From the NCBI GenBank assembly GCA_034096865.1, contig JAWQFJ010028229.1, positions 1 through 64,000 of the forward strand: a stretch of DNA of 64,000 nucleotides. Direction: 5' to 3'. The translations under genes and the position numbers were made by a program. This document shows positions 23,739 to 38,600 of the stretch, piece by piece. Below the pieces are notes generated by a model. The model did not search any database. It was not told the DNA's origin and was given only the letters and a program-made list of their open reading frames with translations. The DNA comes from Theodoxus fluviatilis. Lineage: Eukaryota; Mollusca; Gastropoda; Cycloneritida; Neritidae. The first letter of the stretch is position 1. Every line of letters begins with the position of its first letter.

Positions 23739-24900
23739 AATTCAAGCAACAAGCGCAGATTAAATTCTATGATTTTATTGACATCTTCCCACATTTCATC
23801 TCCCCTCACTTGCTGTCATTTATGCAAAATACTCACCAGTAGTCCACCCAGCAAAGGAAAAAGGAGAGGTTAAAAAGTGCACAAAATTAATGTCTAGAAG
23901 AATTTGGAGCATGCAGATAAAAAACTTTAGTACTACTTGCATCCTGGGTAGAATTCCACTGCCTGGCTCTTCTCTAAAAATGAACCTCAGTACTTCAGCA
24001 TGTGTGGCAAAGGTACTCTCTGAAATTGTGTGAGTGCTCTCTGCAGGTGTGCTCAGGTTCTTACATTTGAGTGCATAAATACACAACACTAAGGAGCAGA
24101 TTCTAATAGGCAGCAGTAATCATCCACATCCTCTAGGGACGCTATGGAATGCAAACATCAGACACGCAACATATCAGCAGGGCAATTAAGGTTTTCATGG
24201 GTGCCTACAGGCCCTAGGGAGCAGGTGGAGCTGGTGTTAAGCTTCAAATCAACACCAGATGCAGAACTGCTTGCTCACTCAGTCACTGGCAGGACATGCA
24301 GTGCAAACTCCGTTCTCCATCAGGTGTGCTGCAAGATGATACACACTCTACCTTGTGCACTACGTTTGACCACACATTCAAATCAAAAGGGCGGGGGAAA
24401 AATTCAGATAGAGGTAAACTTAAGGTATGTTAGCATTGCCTATAAAATGTAAATTTCTCAGTGTTTAGGAAATTCTTCATTAAAAGGAGCTGCAAAATAA
24501 AATAAAGTTGGTCAAATAAATTTCTATGTTTTAGATGGTCTTGGTCTATCAGTCTTTGGTGATACATCTGTCTGATGCACTAGTGGCCACGATGGGTAAA
24601 ATTCACATGCGCATGCACGCACACATGCACCCACCACCACCACCATCCCCCCCCCCCCCCCCCAAACAAACCCAAACAAACAAGCCAAGGATATTCTCAG
24701 GATACCAGCCCCCCAAAAAAGAGAGATCTCAACTGTTCAAAAGCAGACAGGGAATTCACACTATTCACACAGAATATGACTCAGTTCAAAGTTCATAATG
24801 ACTGCAAAATCAAACAAATGGCTAGAGGCACAACTGTTCACTTACCCAGTTAGTCACTTATTCAATCACACAACTTGTGGCGGTTTAACAGTTAAAAATC
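22546..24900. other. Repeat fragments and microsatellites, no gene
   Basis: Contains a poly-C run (22678-22697), a GGAT-seeded repeat at about 23078-23160 (followed by gggcctatcagccttgtagg), a related fragment at about 23385-23435, a (CA)n run at about 23707-23735 and a poly-C run near 24648-24663. No exon of a known protein was recognised. Part may be the EIF2B1 3' untranslated region, but no boundary is visible. Confidence 0.5.
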
Positions 24901-24914
24901 CTCCATTGATTCAT

Positions 24915-25625
24915 TGATAGATAAAAACTGCTGGCGCTGAATCTCCAGGTTTTGGCATTAAACAACAACAACAACAACAACAAAATCGGGTTCGAACCTG
25001 CAACCTCTTGTGAAAAGAGGGGGAATAAAAGTAAGGTTCGAACCTGTAACCTCTCACATGTACAACAACGGGTGGGGTGGCTCTCTCTCTCTCTCTCAAA
25101 TACCATACACACACATAAAAAAAGAAGCTTCTGTGCGGATTCGAACCCGTACACGCATCCCCTACAACCAAGCATGTCCCAGCGACAAAAAAATATTCGA
25201 CACGCTACCGAGTGAGCTAATCCATAAAGCAGTGAGGACCTTCAGTAAACCTGAAGGGATAAAAAAATCCTTCTTTCTCCTTCACCAATGTCCAATCTCC
25301 TCGAAATTACGTCACATTATTCGACGTCAAATGATCACGTCACACATGCCAAAACTTCCCTTGAGTCGGGACAGAGTTCCATACCTTGCCTTCTTTGCAA
25401 CACCAAAACGCAAAAAAAGCCACTTTCTTTTCAAACCTTGATTCTGAAAATTTGATACATTCAATCGGACCTAACTTCCAGTACGTGTGCAAAATGTCAA
25501 GGAAATCCGTCCAGTACTTTTTGATATATCAGTCGTTAAGTCGGGACTGAGAGACACACAGACACACACACACAGACAGACAGACAGACAAAGCTGTGAG
25601 GACCTCCAGTAAACCTGGAGGGATA
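24915..25625 (-). repeat. Inverted copy of the composite repeat cluster
   Basis: Read on the minus strand this shows the same parts as 1-12000. The core-repeat body is at about 25425-25545, followed by CTGT/TG microsatellites (25555-25590). B-box-like motifs (ggttcgaacc) lie at about 24989 and 25037. A tRNA-like piece (gagctaat, attcgaacccgta) covers about 25138-25225. The start of a core copy is at 24918-24957. The palindrome-bearing motif appears at both 25233-25258 and 25598-25623, flanking one unit. Confidence 0.65.
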
Positions 25626-25629
25626 AACT

Positions 25630-26372
25630 GACATCAATTCTTCTTCATGGTCATGTGCTGTCTTACAAGTAATCTTCAAGGATGAAAAATGCAGCACCAG
25701 TGTTTATAAGAGTAAGACAGTCAAGGTGAGAGCAGGATAGCAAAGTTCTTCAAAGTTGACATCACAGCTCAATTCTGTCCAGATCTCCACTGCACTATGC
25801 ATACGCCATGGGCTCATTTCTCACCACAGCCTGGAGATGGCAGTAGGCAGTGGGCAGCAGGCAGAGTGGGAAGGCCTCACAAGGCCACAGCACAGAGCCA
25901 ATGGTGGGGATGTGGGTCCACACAGAAACATCCAGTTCTGACCAGGATGGGATGTTAGGGGTGTGGCAATACTGCCAAGCAGGCATCTGGAGTTCCATGT
26001 CTATTTGTTTCACCAGAGCTGCCATTGAGTGGGAGAAGTTGCGGCAGTGTCTGTGCCGATAAGCTCAGGAGAGGAATGGCTCGGTGTCAGTGAAGCGCTG
26101 TAGACTTGAGTATTTTGAGTCTTGACTTTGCATTATGCGAGAGATATAGTTTGTGTGTGTGTGAGTACCTGTGCATATATGTATTTATGTGTGTGTGTGT
26201 GTGTGCACCTGTGCATATATGTGTGTGTGTGCAAGCTCACTTATTTGCATGTGAGTGTATGCCTGCATGTGTGTGCATGCACATGTGTGTGTGTGTGTGT
26301 GTGTGTGAGTGCGCGTGCGTGCGTGTGTGTGTGTGCGCGCGCAAGCACATGTAGGGATGAGTGCTTGCCCCC
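25630..26372. other. Region downstream of EIF2B1, possible 3' UTR, with (TG)n
   Basis: It lies immediately downstream of the EIF2B1 stop codon on the minus strand. Interrupted TG/CA runs occupy about 26150-26345. No clear minus-strand AATAAA close to the stop was identified, so the transcript end is unknown. Confidence 0.4.
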
Positions 26373-26528
26373 TCATTGATAGAGGGTGATAAGCTTGTCA
26401 CTGACAGCAGCAGGTCCGTGCACCCCCAGGTCAGTCAGGAAGAGGTAGAGGAACTCGGCGGGCGTGTAGTCCACTAGAGGGTGCTCCTGACTCAGGTCAG
26501 CATTGGACCTTATTGTGGAGGCTCGGTA
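26373..26528 (-). CDS. EIF2B1: EIF2B1 last coding exon
   Basis: 156 bp including the stop, with acceptor CATTTGTTTCAG|TAC and stop TGA at 26375-26373. Encodes SNADLSQEHPLVDYTPAEFL, then LFLTDLGVHGPAAVSDKLIT and LYQ, matching the human C-terminus (VDYTAPSLITLLFTDLGVL type). Confidence 0.97.
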   Translation of the reverse strand, partial: YRASTIRSNADLSQEHPLVDYTPAEFLYLFLTDLGVHGPAAVSDKLITLYQ

Positions 26529-26594
26529 CTGAAACAAATGAACATATAGAGAGACGTGTGCATATGTGTGTGTGTGTGTGTGTGTGTGCATACA

Positions 26595-26655
<61 letters not shown>

Positions 26656-29600
26656 ATGCAGGCTAGGCACCTGTACATATGTGAATGTATTCATACATTG
26701 TGTGTGGTTAATATATATGAGTATGCAGGGGGTATGTGTGTAATTGTGGTGCCTAGGTATACACATAGGTACAGGCACATACGCATAAGTGAAAATCTTC
26801 ACACCTTTTTATGGCCAACAGTACTCTGGACAGACAAACATGGCATCAGCACTATCATACTATAAGAACAAGTAACATACAATATGTACAGGCAACACAC
26901 AAACCAGAACAGGCAGTTCACCAGCACCCACCATACACCAGCACATACAACATATCAGCATGGAAAAGACACACAGACAACACACCAGTATGAAAAACAT
27001 ACCAACACACCACACAAGCCCTGAAAACACACAAATCAAGACAACACACCAACATGGACAACATACCTGCAAGGATAACACACCAGGACAGACAACACAC
27101 CAGCACAGACAACAAAACACACCAGCCCAGACAACACAACACACCAGCACAGACAACACACCAGCACAGACAACACACCAGCACAGACAACACAACATAC
27201 CAGCCCAGACAACACGACACACCAGCCCAGACAACACAACACACCAGCACAGACAACACAACACACCAGCACAGACAACACAACACACCAGCACAGACAA
27301 CACACCAGCACAGACAACACAACACACCAGCACAGACAACACAACACACCAACACAGACAACACACCAGCACAGACAACACAACACACCAGCCCTGACAA
27401 CACAACACACCAGCACAGACAACACAACACACCAGCCCTGACAACACAACACACCAGCACAGGCAACACAACACACCAGCCCTGACAACACAACACACCA
27501 GCACAGACAACACACCAGCACAGACAACACAACATACCAGCACAGACAACACAACACACCAGCTCAGACAACACAACACACCAGCACAGACAACACAACA
27601 CACCAGCCCAGACAACACAACACACCAGCACAGACAACATAACACACCAGCACAGACAACACAACACACCAACACAGACAACACAACACACCAGCCCAGA
27701 CAACACAACACACCAGCACAGACAACACAACACACCAGCACAGACAACACAACACACCAACACAGACAACACAACACACCAGCCCAGACAACACAACACA
27801 CCAGCACAGACAACACACCAGCCCAGACAACACAACACACCAGCACAGACAACACAACACACCAGCACAGACAACACAACACACCAACACAGACAACACA
27901 ACACACCAGCACAGACAACACAACACACCAGCACAGACAACACAACACACCAACACAGACAACACAACACACCAGCCCAGACAACACAACACACCAGCAC
28001 AGACAACACAACACACCAGCCCAGACAACACAACACACCAGCACAGACAACACAACACACCAGCACAGACAACACAACACACCAACACAGACAACACACC
28101 AGCACAGACAACACAACACACCAACACAGACAACACACCAGCACAGACAACACAACACACCAGCACAAACACAACACACCAGCACAGACAACACAACACA
28201 CCAGCACAGACAACACAACACACCAGCACAGACAACACAACACACCAACACAGACAACACACCAGCACAGACAACACAACACACCAACACAGACAACACA
28301 CCAGCACAGACAACACAACACCCCAGCACAAACACAACACACCAGCACAGACAACACAACACACCAGCCCAGGCAACACAACACCCCAGCACAAACACAA
28401 CACACCAACACAGACAACACAACACACCAGCACAGACAACACAACACACCAGCACAAACACAACACACCAACACAGACAACACACCAGCACAGACAACAC
28501 ACCAGCACAGACAACACAACACACCAGCCCAGACAACACAACACACCAGCACAGACAACACAACACACCAGCACAGACAACAACACACCAGCACAGGCAA
28601 CACAACACACCAGCACAGACAACACAACACACCAGCCCAGACAACACAACACACCAGCACAGACAACACAACACACCAGCACAGACAACACAACACACCA
28701 GCCCAGACAACACACCAGCCCAGACAACACAACACACCAGCACAGACAACACAACACACCAGCACAGACACACAACACACCAGCACAGACAACACAACAC
28801 ACCAGCACAAACACAACACACCAACACAGACAACACAACACACCAGCCCAGGCAACACAACACCCCAGCACAAACACAACACACCAGCACAGACACAACA
28901 CACCAACACAGACAACACAACACACCAGCACAAACACAACACACCAACACAGACAACACAACACACCAGCACAGACAACACAACACACCAGCCCAGACAA
29001 CACAACATACCAGCACAGACAACACAACACACCAGCACAGACAACAACACACCAGCACAGGCAACACAATACACCAGCACAGACAACACAACACACCAGC
29101 ACAGGCAACACAACACACCAGCACAGGCAACACAACACACCAGCCCAGACAACACAACACACCAGCACAGACAACACAACACACCAGCCCAGACAACACA
29201 ACACACCAGCACAGACAACACAACACACCAGCACAGACAACACAACACACCAGCCCAGACAACACACCAGCCCAGACAACACAACACACCAGCACAGACA
29301 ACACAACACACCAGCACAGACAACACAACACACCAGCACAGACAACACAACACACCAGCACAGGCAACACAACACACCAGCACAGACAACACAACACACC
29401 AGCCCAGACAACACAACACACCAGCACAGACAACACAACACACCACCCAGACACACAAAACACACACACAGACACACACACCACACAGACAACACAACAC
29501 ACCAGCACAGACAACACAACACACACCCAGACAACACAACACACCAGCACAGACACACAACACACACACACAGACACACACACAGCACAGACAACACAAC

Positions 29601-32600
29601 ACACCAGCACAGACAACACAACACACCAGCACAGACAACACAACACACCAGCACAGACAATACAACACACCAGCACAGACAACACACCAGCCCAGACAAC
29701 ACAACACACCAGCACAGACAACATACCAGCCCAGACAACACAACACACCAGCACAGACAACACACCAGCACAGACAACACACCAGCCCAGACAACACACC
29801 AGCACAGACAACACAACATACCAGCCCAGACAACACAACACACCAGCACAGACAACACAACACACCAGCCCAGACAACACAACACACCAGCACAGACAAC
29901 ACCAACGCAGACAACACACCAGCACAGACAACACAACACACCAGCACAGACAACACAACACACCAGTCCAGACAAAACAACACAAGCCCTGACAACACAA
30001 CACAAGCCCTGACAACAGAACACAAGCCCTGACAACACACCAGCACAGACAACACAACACACCAGCAGAGACAACATAACACACCAGCAGACAACATAAG
30101 ACAACACACCAGCCCTGACAAAACACCAGCTCAAACACACCAACACAGAAAACACACTAGCCCAGACAACAAACCTGCAGGGACAACACACCAACACAGA
30201 CAACACACCTGCACAGACAACACAACACACCAGCACAGACAACATAACACACCAGCAGACAACATAAGACAACACACCAGCCCAGACAAAACACCAGCTC
30301 AAACACACCAACACAGAAAACACACTAGCCCAGACAACAAACCTGCAGGGACAACACACCAACACAGACAACACACCTGCACAGACAACACAACACACCA
30401 GCACAGACAACACACCAGCCCAGACAACACACCAGCACAGACAACACACCAGCAGAGACAACACACCGACACACCAACACAGAAAACACACTAGCCCAGA
30501 CAACAAACCTGCAGGGACAACACACCTGCACAGACAACACACCAACACAGACAACACACCTGCACAGACAACACAACACACCAGCACAGACAACACACCA
30601 GCACAGACAACACACCAGCACAGACAACACACCTGCACAGGTAACACACCAGCACAGTCAACACACCTGCAAGGACAACACACCAACACCAACACAACAC
30701 ACCAGCACAGACAACACTCCAGCCCAGACAACACCACACACCAGCACAGACAACACAACACACCAGCACAGACAACACAACACACCAGCACAGGCAACAC
30801 AACACACCAACATAGACAACACAACACACCAGCACAGACAACACAACACACCAGCACAGACAACACAACACACCAGCACAGACAACACAACACACCAGCA
30901 CAGACAACACAACACACCAACATAGACAACACACCAACATAGACAACACACCAACACATTTGCAAGGACAACACGCAACAACACACACACAACACACCAG
31001 CCCTGACAACACAACTCCCCAGCACCGACAACACAACACACCAGCACAGACAACACAAAACACCAGCACAGACAACACTCCAGCCCAGACAACACAACAC
31101 ACCAGCACAGACAACACAACACACCAGCACAGACAACACAACACACCAGCCCTGACAACACAACACACCAGCACAGACAACACAACACACCAGCACAGAC
31201 AACACAACACACCAGCACAGACAACACAACACACCAGCACAGACAACACAACACACCAGCACAGACAACACAACACACCAGCACAGACAACACAACACAC
31301 CAGCACAGACAACACTCCAGCCCAGACAACACAACACTCCAGCCCAGACAACACAACACACCAGCACAGACAACACAACACACCAACATAGACAACACAC
31401 CAACACATTTGCAAGGACAACACGCATCACAAACACAACACACCAGCCCCGACAACACAACACACCAGCACAGGCAACACAACACCCCAGCACAGGCAAC
31501 ACAACACACCAGCACAGGCAACACAACACACCAGCACAGGCAACACAACACCCCAGCACAGGCAACACAACACACCAGCACAGGCAACACAACACACCAG
31601 CACAGGCAACACAACACACCAGCACAGGCAACACAACACACCAGCACAGGCAACACAACACACCAGCACAGACAATACAACACACCAGCACAGACACAAC
31701 ACACCAGCACAGGCAACACAACACACCAGCACAGGCAACACAACACCCCAGCACAGACAACACAACACACCAGCACAGGCAACACAACACACCAGCACAG
31801 GCAACACAACACACTAGCACAGGCAACACAACACCCCAGCACAGGCAACACAACACCCCAGCACAAACACAACACACCAGCACAGACAATACAACAAACC
31901 AGCACAGGCAACACAACACCCCAGCACAAACACAACACACCAGCACAGGCAACACAACACACCAGCACAGGCAACACAACACACCAGCACAGGCAACACA
32001 ACACACTAGCACAGGCAACACAACACACCAGCACAGGCAACACAACACACCAGCCCAGGCAACACAACACCCCAGCACAGACAACACAACACCCCAGTAC
32101 AGACAAAACAACACACCAACACAGACAACACAACACCCCAGCACAAACACAACACACCAGCACAGACAAAACAACACACCAGCACAGGCAACACAACACA
32201 CCAGCACAGGCGACACAACACACCAGCACAGGCAACACAACACACCAGCACAGGCAACACAACACACCAGCACAGGCAACACAACACACCAGCACAGGCA
32301 ACACAACACACCAGCACAGACAATACAACACACCAGCACAGACACAACACACCAGCACAGGCAACACAACACACCAGCACAGGCAACACAACACACTAGC
32401 ACAGGCAACACAACACACCAGCACAAACACAACACACCAGCACAGACAACACAACACACCAGCACAGGCAACACAACACACCAGCACAGGCAACACAACA
32501 CACCAGCACAGGCAACACAACACACCAGTACAGACAACACAACACACCAGCACAAACACAACACACCAGCACAGACAATACAACACACCAGCACAGGCAA

Positions 32601-35600
32601 CACAACACCCCAGGACAGGCAACACAACACCCCAGCACAAACACAACACACCAGCACAGACAACACAACACACCAGCACAAACACAACACACCAGCACAG
32701 ACAACACAACACACCAGCCCAGGCAACACAACACCCCAGCACAAACACAACACACCAGCACAGGCAACACAACACACCAGCACAAACACAACACACCAGC
32801 ACAGACAACACAACACACCAGCACAGGCAACACAACACACCAGCACAGGCAACACAACACACCAGCACAGGCAACACAACACACTAGCACAGGCAACACA
32901 ACATCCCAGCACAGGCAACACAACACACCAGCCCAGGCAACACAACACACCAGCACAGACAACACAACACCCCAGCACAGACAACACAACACCCCAGCAC
33001 AAACACAACACACCAGCACAGACAAAACAACACACCAACACAGACAACACAACACACCAGCCCAGACAAAACAATAGCATGGACAACACACCAGCACAAA
33101 CACAACACACCAGCACAGACTATGGACAATGCAACAACAATATCACAATCTTATAGACATTACACACCAGCACGGATGTTACACAGCACAGACATCACAC
33201 CAGAAAACAACACAGCAGCACACAAGACACACCATCACATAAAACATGGCTGCTCACCTTGTACTCCTGGTTCAGGTCTCTCTGGTTCAGGGGGTAAATT
33301 CGATTGAACTTGAAGCTCTCTGCTGCCACAAACACCTTCTTGTTGAGACGTTTAGCACACATGGCGATTGTGTAGGTGCCTATCTGAAACAGTCAAGACA
33401 AGACAGGATTTGGTTATGCTCATGTTTTGCCATTGTCAGTTTCACAGCTTCTGAAGGTATCTTCACGGGTGGATGGATGGATGGATGGATGGATGGATAG
33501 TGTTTTACGGCCTATCAGCCTTTGTAGGCTATTTAAGGCCATTAAGCACGAAAATCACTGTAACAGTTTAGAGTTAACGCAAATCAAGTCGCGGTGTCCC
33601 TAGTTATTCGCCTCTTACGAATCGCGTAGGGAGACGCGGTGGGTCAATTCTTACCCCGAACCCACAGGGTGAGTATCTTCACGGGCTTCACTACAAGAAA
33701 ATCTCATTCTGTTCACAGGTTTGTCATCCAACAATGGCTACTTGCAGCCTACAACAGTAAATCTGTAAGCACCATTTGCACTACTGGTGTCTGCTGAATG
33801 AACAGAAAGCCGAGAGTTTTTTTAGGCTTGTATCTAAATAATCCCACACCTTGCACATTGTATTGCTGAAGCAGTATATCAGGCTAAGAGTGCATGAAGA
33901 TACTTTCATTATCATCCATCCAAAGAAGAAGGAGCAGTGTACAGGAAAAGGAGCAGAGAAGTAGAAGACACTGGAGGCACATGAACAGGAACATGTGAGG
34001 CAGGAGGAGAAGCAAGAAGATGCATAGAGAGCAAGGAGGGGCAGGAGGAGGAAAAGCAAGAAGATGCATGGAGAGCAAGGAGGGGCAGGAGGAGGAGGAG
34101 CAAGAAAGAACAGGTGCCAGTTAAACAGAGCAGGGCAGAGGAAGCAGGAGGAGATGCAAAGACTGGAGAAGAGTGAGCAGAGAAAATGCAGGCAAGGGAT
34201 ATGATGTGGAGGTCTGGATGAAGTCACGATGCCAGCCATACCTTGTTGATGATTCCACCACTCTCCACCACTCCCTCGGCACCCACCAGGACAAAGCTCA
34301 CATTCTCCATGATGTATCTACAAACACGCAAGTGAGACACTTTTCAAGGGGGCAGCAGGAGTCATTCATTACACAGCAATACCCCGACTGCCCTCATATA
34401 TATACAGCTAAATAGGCTTATGAGTAGATGTTGAACTACTCCATTGCCCTGTGTTGTACAAATGGTTGAGAAAAGTGTGCATTGCTGCCACTCAATCCTA
34501 CACATACCAAACTGATGCCGCGAGAATTGTTCTAAGCATTGTAATTGTACATGGAAAGTATCTCATTTTCTCATCAGTGGGAAAGCTAGACAGTGTAAAT
34601 AATTCAGTCATGATGGATCTAACTTTTGAGCAGCCAGGCTATAATTTTAAGTATTGAAGAGGTTATTTTGTCCATTACTATGAGTCCAAGAGTTAGTTGC
34701 AAGTGAAATATTGAGAACAAGAAAACAAAAAATTTCTTTTCTCAAAGGTCACCAACCAAGCATCAAATCTCCTTAAAAAAAACCTCCTCGAAAGTCTGGG
34801 TTCACTAAAAACCAACACAAAAGACATCCAACAGACCTGCTAACCTTGTTTTAGTGAATGGTGTTCTCTCCTCATGCATACTAAAAGTAGCAGTGTGGAT
34901 AGAAACTTAACTCACATATGGATATTAAACCACTTTTCATTTACTCTCTGATCAGTGGGCCATCTTTTGGATCTTCCATGTGCGCACAACAATAAAATAA
35001 ACACAATGCATTCAAAGTCAAGTGTCGGCACAGCCCCCCCCCCCTACCTCCATGCCTAACAAAGTTAAGCCCATTTCACAAGTCTTCACTGCTCTGACAG
35101 TGACATACACCCATTTTTACTCCTGTTGGAGAGACACCAATGAGGAAGAAGCACAATGCCCAGCCCTATGACTCGTGCAGGTCCAAAAACTGCATTTGCA
35201 AGCCCTAGGCAACTGCAGAAATCCACTTTACCACTGGACCATGTCTCTATGGAATGCTCATTAAGAGTGTGAGGCAGTACTGACCCCACAGAGGCGTCCA
35301 GTATCACTGTTGTGGGAATGCCAGCTTCCCGCAGCTCCCTGGCAGCAACCAGTCTGGAAGAGGGAAAGCCACATCAACACTTTCAGTGTAATAGAGCACC
35401 AAGCACGACATTTCCAGTCATCACAAAATGTTGACAAGTTTTTACAAGAAGAATATTATGGAAAAGACGATACAAAAGCCTGACAGTATCCCACACAACA
35501 GGGCACATGAAACAGCTGCCATTCAAGCCCTCTCCAACAACCATGGAGTATGTCCACATACCCAGACTTGTCAGGAAAAGACTCCGTGACAAAGACAGAG

Positions 35601-38600
35601 AAGCGTTTGGTCTTTGCTGCCTCCTTCAGTACCTCCAGCACCACACGTGATCTGGAGTGGGTCAGGATTCTCTGTAATGACAGTCATGCAGCAGTCCATG
35701 ACACCTGTCAAACTGTGAGCAAGCCATGTCACTAGTGGCTGAAAACACTGTACAACAGATCACGGCTTTGAGCAGGTGAAAATTCCCTTGCATAACTCCT
35801 TGCACTTGAGTAGATATTACAGATCTTTCAAACACAAGCACCAGAACAACTTCACCAGTTGTCGTCGGATCGTATTAGGTAGCAGCAGCCAAAAATTTCT
35901 TTCTGGTATATTCTATCAATTTGTGCATTTTTACATAGAGAGTGGTAATATAAGAAAAACCAAAAAAGAGCCACTTTAAATATGCTATTCTGTCAACAAG
36001 CCGAAAATAACCAATTTCCCCCCAATTTTAACCACCTGCAATACTTGCCATGAAAGGACCTACAAAAAGAAACAGCAATTTTTACTAACCTTTTGTTGTT
36101 GGAAATTCACTGTGCCAAAAGCAACACTTTGTGAGTAAAATTGATGGATATGCAATAGGCCAAACTAGGGGCAAAAGAGTATTTTCAAATGTAGAAATAT
36201 GCTCCCAATGGCAAGTTTGAAGGGCTCCTGTGCAAAATAAAATGAGCAGACAAGTCCCAAAATGAAATTTTGAACAGATTATTCACTAGACAGTTAAGTT
36301 TCTTTTTTCAAACTGCATACATTATTCAAATGAAACCATCAATGTCCCGAACTTTGAATTAACTTCAATTTGTCACATGGAAAAACTCAGTTTCAAGTGG
36401 GTAGCACATTTGAAACTCTAATGTCTTTTTAACAAGCAAAGATAAATCCCCCAAAAATTGTGTGCTGGTTTGTTACGCTACATGTTACTCAACCATATAG
36501 CCACTAACATACACAGGTTATTCTTCTTAATTAAACATATTAAAAGCATACATAAGACCATTGGAAATTGGGGATGACAAACGTCAAAGTGGTTGTTTTT
36601 TCCCAAAGTAGTTAAAGTACAGCCAAAAAAGTTTGTGCGAATCAGTACTTATTACAAATGCACACGTGTTTACTTAAATAAGCCTTAAAAGTTCATGACA
36701 GAACCTATGTACTTAACATTTAGTTCTCTGTGTGGACAGAACCTATGTACTTAACATTTAGTTCTCTGTGCACCAGGAGACACACAAGGCCGTGATGCAC
36801 TCTTTCCAAACTGTCCTTTCTCTGGCCACCACCTTGATGTCCTCCACCCTGCTTCCTTTAATTTGTCTGTCTTGAACTTGCATCTTAACGTATTCTGTGA
36901 GATAGTCTTAACGTACATGTGTACCTATCCATATTCTACATAAAGAACAAGAAGGGCAAAGCCCATACGACTCACATGCTTGACCTTGACCTTTATATGA
37001 CCTTGACCTTTATATGACCTTGACCTTCAGGTGACCTTCAAGGTCAAGGTCAAACAACTAAACCTACCAATGACATCATACACAAAGAAATGCTTTACAC
37101 ATTTTTCCTACCAAAATACATGTGACCTTGACCCAAGGTCAAGGTCATCCAAGGTTATGCAACACAAAGCTGTTAATTCAAGACATAGGAAGCACAATGG
37201 TGCTTATTGGCACTTTGTACCATGAGATATAGTCACTTTTAGTGGTTCACTACCCCATTTTGGTCACATTTCATAAGGGTCAAAGTGACCTTGACCTTGA
37301 TGATATGTGAACAAATGTGTCTCATGATGAAAGTATAACATGTGCCCCACATAATTATTAAGTTTGAAACAGTTATCTTCCATAGTTCAGGGTCAAGGTC
37401 ACTTCAAAATATGTATACAATCCAACTTTGAAGAGCTCCTGTGACCTTGACCTTGAAGCAAGGTCAACCAAACTGGTATCAAAAGATAGGGCTTGCTTTG
37501 ACCTATATACCACTTGTAGCTAAGGTCGCCATTCTCAATAACGTGGGAGAAAATTGGGAAAATGTGAAAAATGACTGTTTTTGAGACCACATTTATGGCT
37601 CCTGTGACCTTGACCTTGAAGCAAGGTCAAGTCACTGTGTATGTTTTTTGAGGCCTTGTCATCATACACCATCATGCCACATTTGGTGTTGATAGACTTA
37701 ATAGTCTCCGAGAAAAATCCAACGTTTAAGTTTTTTACGCCCGGACGCCCGGACGGACGGACGGACGGACGCCCGGACGGACGGACGGACGACACGGCTC
37801 AGTACATAGACTCACTTTTGCTTCGCATGTGAGTCAAAAATAGCAAAAGTTTAATCATCAAACTCTTCCACATCCACAAAGCAGTTATTGCTCAAGCTTC
37901 AACTATTTGAAGAAACAGGCCTTTGCCATGCAAACTTTGATTCATCCTGCCACAAAATACCTTCAATTATATCAATGTTCTAAGTTATCAAGCAAGTCAC
38001 CAAGAAAAATCCCTATTATGAGCAAAAATGATTCAGATTCTGCGGTTGATGGCGCGGCAGTCTTCGCCGACTTCGGATGCTATGGTTGATTCGATTGGGC
38101 TAATGCACACATGTATCCACGATCAAGTCTACTTTGATTGGTTTGCATAAGGTTCGCATGACAACGTATCATATTTGTATTCACTGCATTCAGCATAACA
38201 TTCTATTCCAATGCATACGAAGATGCGTGTGTATATGATACTGATTGTCTGTAAACGCTATTTTTATTCTGATGTCGATCACGCACACAAGCATGCCATT
38301 CTGGTCGCTATAGCAAATGGTCTTTGGCTATAGTAATCAAGGTGACCTTGACATCCAAAGGGATTTCCTGACGGTGTTAATTTGGTAGCCATCACATTTA
38401 GCCTAAATTCCTCTTTCTGTGTATGCAAAGATACTTGTGTGAATGTTTCTGATTGTCTGCAAACGTGACTTTCATGCTGATGGTGATTGAGTGCACAAGC
38501 CAAGCCGCTGGCTATTATAAACAAGGCGACCTCGATTTCGGCGAGCTGAGTTTCAATGGATGCCCCTCGTTGATTAGCTGGGGGAAATTTTGCACACCCT

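Noticed and set aside
26860..33116. Minus-strand open frames of 1092, 1067 and 1850 codons rich in Cys, Val and Leu
   Set aside because: All three frames are open because the 22-bp unit has no stop on that strand. They overlap in every frame and lie in an EIF2B1 intron, with no start context or domain.
35652..35652. Alternative EIF2B1 acceptor just before ATCACG
   Set aside because: It breaks phase with the preceding exon and loses the conserved ILTH segment; the acceptor at 35672 restores both.
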